A stretch of DNA of 36,345 bases from Sphingomonas sp. 3P27F8. Lineage in GTDB: Bacteria; Pseudomonadota; Alphaproteobacteria; Sphingomonadales; Sphingomonadaceae. A program made the translations under genes and the position numbers. The notes under the pieces are model-generated. The model was not told the DNA's origin, searched no databases, and was given only the letters and a program-made list of their open reading frames with translations. Positions 31,953-36,345 of this stretch are shown here, in pieces. How positions within the stretch are numbered: position 1 is the stretch's first letter; each line of letters begins with the position of its first letter. The stretch covers positions 1 through 36,345 of the forward strand of contig NZ_SCNL01000023.1 of NCBI RefSeq assembly GCF_005502745.1, written 5' to 3'.

Positions 31953-32013
31953 TTTACGCCGCCATGCTCATTGGCTCGCGCAAGCGCAAGCGCCACTCTG
32001 TTAAGCTCGCGCG

Positions 32014-32613
32014 TCATGGCTTGCGGTGCCAGCGCGCGACCCGCCAGCCGTAGCCAATTGCCAGCAGCACGATGATAGCGGTGGAGACCGGCCCGACATA
32101 ACGCTCCACCTGGGTATATTGTTGTCCCAGCGCATATCCGGCAACCGTCAGCGCCGTCGTCCAGGCGACTGTTCCAACTGCAGACCAGGCCGCAAAACGA
32201 GGCAGCGGCATCTTAAGCATTCCTGCCGGAACCGACACGACTGATCTGACCGTCGGAATGAGCCGCCCGAGGCACACAAAAGCGGCGCCGTTTCGGTCGA
32301 ACCAGTCCCTCGAGCGCTCGACCTCCGACCAATCGAGTGCCAGCCATCGCCCATGGCGCTCGAGCAGCCGACGAAACCGGCGAGCGCCTAGCGATCGCGC
32401 AGCGAAATACCAGCAAAGGTTCCCCGCCATCGCGCCCACGGAACCCGCAGCGACTGCGCTCGCCAGCGACAGCGATCCGCGCGCCGCGCGGAGCCCAGCA
32501 AGCGGCATGATCACCTCGGATGGGAGGGGCGGAAAAATCGTCTCGGCAAACATCAGGATGGCAATGCCGACATAACCGAGTTGGTCGATCAGTTGTTGAA
32601 TCCATTCCCCCAC
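32014..32613 (-). CDS. DedA-family membrane protein
   Basis: A 199-residue DedA-family (SNARE-associated/VTT domain) membrane protein. The N-terminal FAETIFPPLPSEVIMPLAG, the central GNLCWYFAARSLGARRF and the amphipathic RLIPTVRSVVSVPAGMLKM with its conserved Arg and Pro are all typical. Four to five membrane segments are expected. DedA proteins act in lipid flipping (undecaprenyl phosphate or phosphatidylethanolamine) and membrane homeostasis. It sits upstream of the phospholipase D-like gene in one operon. The C-terminus is slightly basic. The call is solid; the specific lipid is not known. Confidence 0.9.
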   Translation of the reverse strand: MGEWIQQLIDQLGYVGIAILMFAETIFPPLPSEVIMPLAGLRAARGSLSLASAVAAGSVGAMAGNLCWYFAARSLGARRFRRLLERHGRWLALDWSEVERSRDWFDRNGAAFVCLGRLIPTVRSVVSVPAGMLKMPLPRFAAWSAVGTVAWTTALTVAGYALGQQYTQVERYVGPVSTAIIVLLAIGYGWRVARWHRKP

Positions 32614-32923
32614 ATCGGCTCCATCTGGCGCTTAACGTATCTCCGCGACGGCGGGTAGGAACCATGTGCCGCTACTGGCGGCAAAAAACTACCCTTGCTC
32701 TAATTGCGCAGCGCCGGCGCATTTCGACGCTGTGGGCTGCATGACCATAGTCTTCAGCGCGTGAAGCGGCGAAATGGCCAGCTCTGCCGTTTCGGCGAGC
32801 TGGCCACGCCCCCCGCAGCGCCGAGGTGCACCGCTCTTGGTTGCGCGGTAAGGATGCCTATTCGTCCGTGGACAACTTGACCCACGAATCGAGAGCCCGG
32901 CCCGACACTTTCAGACAACAAGC
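32614..32923. other. intergenic region before the IS1380 element
   Basis: Nothing coding is supportable here. A dyad-rich stretch around 32770-32815 (GGCCAGCTC and GAGCTGGCC) could form a hairpin. It probably contains the dedA promoter on the minus strand, not identified, and flanks the left end of the IS1380 element. Confidence 0.4.
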
Positions 32924-34537
32924 CTAGCCCGGAAAATTCACGCGAGTTGGCGGATGTAGCGTAACATTCTGATTTAACGTATGATTTAGATGCCTAGTCA
33001 GATCAACGTCATTTCAGGAAAGCCACACCCGCCATGGATGGTTCTACTCTGCCACTGCCCGGTTTGTCACCCGTTTCTGGCAAGCGGATAGACGCCAGAT
33101 TCGATGGCGGTCTGCTCTCCTCGGACGGCGGTATTTTGCTATTGCGCGAGGTTGATCAGCGCCTTGGGGTGGCCGATCGCATAGCTGCCTGCATCAACGA
33201 TCCCCGTGCGCCGGATCATATCACGCACTCCCTTGTCGACATTATCCGGTTCCGACTGATGATGATCGCAGCGGGCTATGAAGATGGCAATGACGCCTCC
33301 AGCCTGCGCATCGACCCGGTCTTCAAGATGGCGCTCGACCTCACTCCATCTGACCGTGCACTTTGCTCGCAGCCGACAATCTCACGCCTGGAAAACCTGC
33401 CCGACACGCGTGCGCTCCTGCGCATGGGCCGGGCGATGGTTGATCTGTACTGCGAGAGTTTCCGCACCGTGCCCAGGCGCATTGTCCTCGACATTGATGA
33501 CACCTTCGATGCCGTGCACGGCGGCCAGCAGTTGCGATTGTTCAATGCCCATCACGACGAATATGGATTCCAGCCCATCGTCGTGTTCGATGGTGAGGGT
33601 CGGTTCATCACCGCCGTCCTGCGCCCGGCCAAACGGCCCGGCGGCAAGGAGATCAGGGCTTTCCTGCGTCGCTTGATGCGGGCGATCCGCGCCAATTGGC
33701 CAAAGACGCAAATCCTACTGCGCGGCGACAGTCACTATTGCTGCCCCGAAGTCATCGACTGGTGCCGAGCCGGCGGGCACGAATTTATCCTGGGTGTCGC
33801 GCCGACGTCGACATTGCGCCGTCACATCGCCGATCTCGAGGCCAGCACCAAAGCGCGCTTCGACGCGGCACCTGAAGCTGGCAAGGCGCGTCGCTTCAAG
33901 TCCTTTCACGACGGCGCCAAAAGCTGGAGCCGCGTCGAGCGGATTATCGCGCGCGTCGAGGTCGGCGATCAGGGCGCGGACACCCGCTTCGTCGTCACAA
34001 ATCTCAAGAAGGGCTCGCCTCGCCTGCTCTACGAGCAGGTCTATTGCCGGCGAGGCCAGGCGGAAAATCACATCAAGTCCTGGAAAACCCACCTCGCCGC
34101 CGATCGCACATCCTGCACCAGGGCCACGGCCAACCAGTTGCGCCTGTTTCTCCATGCCGGTGCCTACTGGCTGATGTGGGGGCTGCGTAGCGCCATGCCC
34201 AAGCGTTCAACCTGGCGCACCGTCCAGTTCGATACTTTACGCCTGCGCCTCATCAAGGTCGCTGCCCGCGTCACCGAGTTGAAGACCATGATCCGTATCC
34301 AATGGCCCACCGCCTGTCCCGACCAGAAAATCTTCCGCCTCGCCCTCGATCGGGTCCCTCGCCTCATCACCTGAACCACGGGGCAGCGCCCCCTCAAATC
34401 AAACCCCGCCCTTCAACCCGCAAACCTTGGTCGACCAGAAATCCGGACCATCCCGGCAATGAAGCTACGCGTCGGCCAGCCGCCCAAAATCCAAATCGTG
34501 GCCTGCGCCCACCGAGCAGATGAATTTTACGGGCTAG
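32924..34537 (+). mobile_element. IS1380-family insertion sequence
   Basis: About 1.6 kb, with imperfect terminal inverted repeats: left CTAGCCCGGAAAATTCAC at 32924, right (reverse complement) CTAGCCCGTAAAATTCAT ending at 34537. One intact transposase gene lies inside. I cannot find a matching target duplication in the immediate flanks, so the ends may have recombined since insertion or the exact boundary may be off by a few bases. The right end overlaps the stop codon of the secreted-protein gene at 34534. Confidence 0.85.
33034..34374 (+). CDS. IS1380-family transposase
   Basis: A 446-residue DDE transposase of the IS1380 family. The catalytic acids are visible in VLDIDDTFDAVHGGQQ (first Asp), ILLRGDSHYC (second) and GQAENHIKSWK (Glu). 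The N-terminal DGGLLSSDGGILLLREVD is the family's usual opening. Length and order fit a full, potentially active enzyme. The ATG at 33034 follows an AGGAAAG motif at some distance. It mobilises only its own element and has no link to the metal genes. Confidence 0.92.
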   Translation: MDGSTLPLPGLSPVSGKRIDARFDGGLLSSDGGILLLREVDQRLGVADRIAACINDPRAPDHITHSLVDIIRFRLMMIAAGYEDGNDASSLRIDPVFKMALDLTPSDRALCSQPTISRLENLPDTRALLRMGRAMVDLYCESFRTVPRRIVLDIDDTFDAVHGGQQLRLFNAHHDEYGFQPIVVFDGEGRFITAVLRPAKRPGGKEIRAFLRRLMRAIRANWPKTQILLRGDSHYCCPEVIDWCRAGGHEFILGVAPTSTLRRHIADLEASTKARFDAAPEAGKARRFKSFHDGAKSWSRVERIIARVEVGDQGADTRFVVTNLKKGSPRLLYEQVYCRRGQAENHIKSWKTHLAADRTSCTRATANQLRLFLHAGAYWLMWGLRSAMPKRSTWRTVQFDTLRLRLIKVAARVTELKTMIRIQWPTACPDQKIFRLALDRVPRLIT

Positions 34538-34842
34538 TAGCGATCATCGCGGCGGTGCTCACGGCGCTCCTGTCGTTCGTGACGCCATTCGTTGCGATAT
34601 CCCCGATCGTTGCGATATTGTTGATTGTTGTGCCTATAGGCCTGTCGGCGCTCGTTGCGATATGTCTGGCGATAGTTGCCATCATAATCATATGCCCCGT
34701 TGTAACCGTAACCGCCTGAGTTGCCGTAGCCACGCTGCGCACTATGGTCCTGGCCACCGCGATATCCATCCCGAGACTGGGCCATCGCCGCTGGGGCGTT
34801 GAAGGCCAGGAGCGCTGCAGCTGCGATCAAATACTTCCTCAT
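34534..34842 (-). CDS. small secreted Arg/Tyr/Asn-rich protein ending in the IS1380 repeat
   Basis: A 102-residue secreted protein of unknown function. The signal peptide YLIAAAALLAFNAPAAMA is followed by a mature part rich in Gly, Tyr, Asn and Arg (GYGNSGGYGYNGAYDYDG, YRQTYRNERRQAYRHNN) and ending RRDDRY. The stop TAG falls inside the right inverted repeat of the IS1380 element. The original gene may therefore have continued further and been cut by the insertion. A suitable AAGGAAAG precedes the ATG at 34842. Its composition resembles the secreted proteins at 9688 and 35135, but I see no clear sequence homology. Confidence 0.65.
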   Translation of the reverse strand: MRKYLIAAAALLAFNAPAAMAQSRDGYRGGQDHSAQRGYGNSGGYGYNGAYDYDGNYRQTYRNERRQAYRHNNQQYRNDRGYRNEWRHERQERREHRRDDRY

Positions 34843-35134
34843 GATCTTTCCTTCACTGTATGACGGATCGTCATGGATATGTATTGAGCCCGTCGGGATG
34901 AATACTTCCGGAATAGTGGCTGCAGCAGCCGTTCATTTAAGGCGCTTATTGATAGCGGCTTAGTGGCTCGCGATGGCGGTGACGCGGCATCGGTGGCGAA
35001 TTGCCGATGCCGATCCCATTTTTGATTAAGCAACGCCAGTCAATCTTGGGAACACTGGTGACCATTTTCGTAACCGGCAGGCTCATCACTGTGGCTCGGC
35101 GTTAAATGAAACGGAAAGAACTGAAATGATCGAC
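34843..35134. other. intergenic region between two secreted-protein genes
   Basis: About 290 bases without a supportable gene. It must hold the promoter of the 34534 gene on the minus strand. I see no clear terminator for the gene at 35135 and no repeat. Confidence 0.35.
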
Positions 35135-35476
35135 TTAGCGCCCGCCGCGTCCGGGGCGGTCGCTGCTATCACCACCGGCGCGCGGCAGCGCCGGCATCGG
35201 GCGGACATTGTCGGGTCTGACGACTTGACCGCGGCGCTGCGGCATGTTCGCAGACTGCTGGGCTACAGGCAGGCGATATGTGGGTGGCGAATTGCTCGCA
35301 GGATAGCCGCGATAGCTCCCCCCGCCATAGCCGTGCCCACCGTCCCAGCTGACGCCGCCATGTCCTCCGCTCCAGTTGACACCTGCTCCGTGAGATTGCG
35401 TCTGCGCGACGCTCGGGGATATAAGCGCCGCCGCGAAAGCTGACATCGACAACATCTGCGCTATTTTCATGGTCAT
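35135..35476 (-). CDS. small secreted Gly/His/Trp-rich protein, intact copy
   Basis: A 113-residue secreted protein with signal peptide IAQMLSMSAFAAALISPSVA. The mature part reads QTQSHGAGVNWSGGHGGVSW, then DGGHGYGGGSYRGYP, and ends in a Pro/Arg/Gly-rich tail. It is the intact paralogue of the broken gene at 10157-10468: both share the SGGHGGVSWDGGH block. Two ATGs are possible, 35476 and 35470; AAGGA four bases before the first favours 35476. It follows, on the same strand, the pseudogene at 35523-35828, mirroring the gene order at 9688-10468. Function is unknown; a metal-binding or envelope role is conjecture. Confidence 0.75.
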   Translation of the reverse strand: MTMKIAQMLSMSAFAAALISPSVAQTQSHGAGVNWSGGHGGVSWDGGHGYGGGSYRGYPASNSPPTYRLPVAQQSANMPQRRGQVVRPDNVRPMPALPRAGGDSSDRPGRGGR

Positions 35477-35522
35477 ATTGTCCTTAATCCGCTGGCCGAT
35501 CGACCCATTCCTGCAATTTGTG

Positions 35523-35828
35523 TCAATGATGCCGCTCTTCCCGCCGTCTGTCATGATGGTCACGGCGATAGCCTCGATTATCGTCGTAGTAGCCCCGTTG
35601 CCGGTAGCTGATGCGCGGATCTTAAAAATAAGGGTCATCGTAGTAGGCGGACAGGGGGGCATAGCGGTAGCCACCGTAATATCCACCTCCGTGACCAACG
35701 TTGATGCCAACCCCGCCATGCCCGCCCCGATGGTGGCCGCCGCCATGCCGGTCCCGCGCCAAGGCGGGAGACGCAGTCAATGTCGCGAGGGCGCACTAGC
35801 GAGGGACGAGAAGGATCTTTCGCTGCAT
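35523..35828 (-). pseudogene. secreted Gly/Tyr-rich protein gene with two stop codons
   Basis: Paralogue of the intact gene at 9688-10038. Starting at ATG 35828 (after GGAGAG), the frame reads QRKILLVPR, a TAG stop at codon 11, then ATLTASPALARDRHGGGHH, GGYYGGYRYAP, a TAA stop after DDPYF, and the conserved end RQRGYYDDNRGYRRDHHD, finishing HH and TGA at 35523-35525. The 9688 protein has the same ALATAAAATLTASPALARDR start and DDNRGYRRDHHDRREYRHH end. Two stops inside an otherwise colinear frame show it is dead. A related Gly-rich gene follows in the same order as in the other locus. Confidence 0.85.
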
Positions 35829-35839
35829 CTTTTCTCTCC

Positions 35840-36043
35840 TTAGCGGTTCGAGCCAGCTATTCTTGCCGATCTCCTTAGCCATGCACCACTGAACTCATCG
35901 TGAACCGCAAAGCCTGATATTGTCTGTCCCTCCGCCAGCTCATCGTGATGGCATGACAAGTAAAAGGTGGCCGACAGCAGGACGAGCGCCTCGCCGACGG
36001 ATGGCGCACTCTTTTCGGTGAAGCGATAGAACCGGCGCAACAA
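35840..36043 (-). CDS. possible small protein upstream of the Gly-rich pair
   Basis: A 67-codon frame (RRFYRFTEKSAPSVGEALVL, then LSATFYLSCHHDELAEGQ) with TTG as the only start. It stops 11 bases before the start of the Gly-rich pseudogene and shares its strand, so it could have been its operon partner. No family is recognised and no strong ribosome binding site is seen. The composition looks more protein-like than that of the chance frames around it. Confidence 0.3.
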   Translation of the reverse strand: MLRRFYRFTEKSAPSVGEALVLLSATFYLSCHHDELAEGQTISGFAVHDEFSGAWLRRSARIAGSNR

Positions 36044-36257
36044 TATAAATGAGTATGCAAGATGCTGCGGACTTTGAGTCTGACAGTGCTGAGAATGTCG
36101 TCGATCGCCTTGCGGGGCGATTGCACGACCATGCAGGGCGAACCTCGCTACGCCTACGCCTATTAACGGGTGCCCTGCATACCCCGAGTGCCGTCGTCGC
36201 GATCAGAGTTACGCTTCAACCTGCGAACGGAGGTAAGCGTCCGGTGAAGGCGTCGCG

Positions 36258-36345
36258 TCAGGCGGGACGGTAGTTCCACGGCAGCAGTTCATTGATCTGG
36301 CGGGCTGGATGGTCGGCGATGCGGCTGATGGTGTCGGTCAGCCAT
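36258..36345 (-). CDS. IS66-family transposase, C-terminal end at window edge
   Basis: The minus strand at the right edge encodes LTDTISRIADHPARQINEL followed by LPWNYRPA and a TGA at 36258-36260. The RIADHPA and ELLPW pattern is the C-terminus of IS66-type TnpC transposases. The frame is open to the window edge, so the rest of the gene lies outside and its integrity cannot be judged. It is a different copy from the degraded remnant at 4950-5266. Confidence 0.8.
   Translation of the reverse strand, partial: WLTDTISRIADHPARQINELLPWNYRPA

Overview
The window looks like an accessory region (plasmid or genomic island) of an alphaproteobacterium. The GC-rich codon use and the style of the small secreted proteins suggest a sphingomonad, but no rRNA, tRNA or replication gene is present to prove it. 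Debris of insertion sequences and at least eight broken genes show a segment assembled by transposition and now decaying. No rRNA, tRNA or CRISPR array was seen.

Layout. 1-640: a fragment of a HAD phosphatase gene in otherwise unreadable sequence. 637-4330 (minus): a compact tellurite/toxic-anion type operon (TelA, TerD, a second TelA-like protein, a vWA protein). 4950-6660: an IS66 transposase remnant abuts a truncated NRAMP gene, which is split by a complete IS5-family element. 7086-8922: a decayed membrane-protein gene, then an intact corA. 9000-10470: a lipoprotein and two small secreted Gly-rich genes, the second carrying a nonsense codon.

10500-27284 (about 16.8 kb, all minus strand) is the core: a metal-handling array. 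Transcription order is His-rich periplasmic protein, czcC, czcB, czcA, DUF190 protein, truncated SRPBCC, SRPBCC, zinc-ribbon protein, MliC-like lipoprotein, MgtC, membrane-tail protein, MliC-like lipoprotein, ZIP-like, short CDF, P1B-4-like ATPase, thioredoxin-reductase-like flavoprotein, HAD phosphatase, dihydrolipoyl dehydrogenase. Two blocks are linked by ATGA stop/start overlaps (ZIP to HAD; MliC2 to the tail protein). No transcriptional regulator was recognised in the window.

27506-32613: a small membrane protein, a second HAD gene frameshifted at a G tract, a divergent NRAMP-like transporter, a phospholipase D-like protein and DedA. 32924-34537 is an IS1380-family element whose right end supplies the stop codon of a small secreted protein gene. 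35135-35828 holds a second copy of the Gly-rich pair, here with the opposite member broken. The right edge enters an IS66-family transposase.

Together the intact genes suggest a metal-stress island: periplasmic efflux (CzcCBA), inner-membrane export (P1B ATPase, CDF), divalent cation movement (CorA, NRAMP, MgtC, ZIP-like), envelope proteins and redox enzymes. The most unusual part is the ATGA-coupled ZIP-CDF-ATPase-flavoprotein-HAD block, in which all three transporters depart from the canonical metal-ligand motifs.
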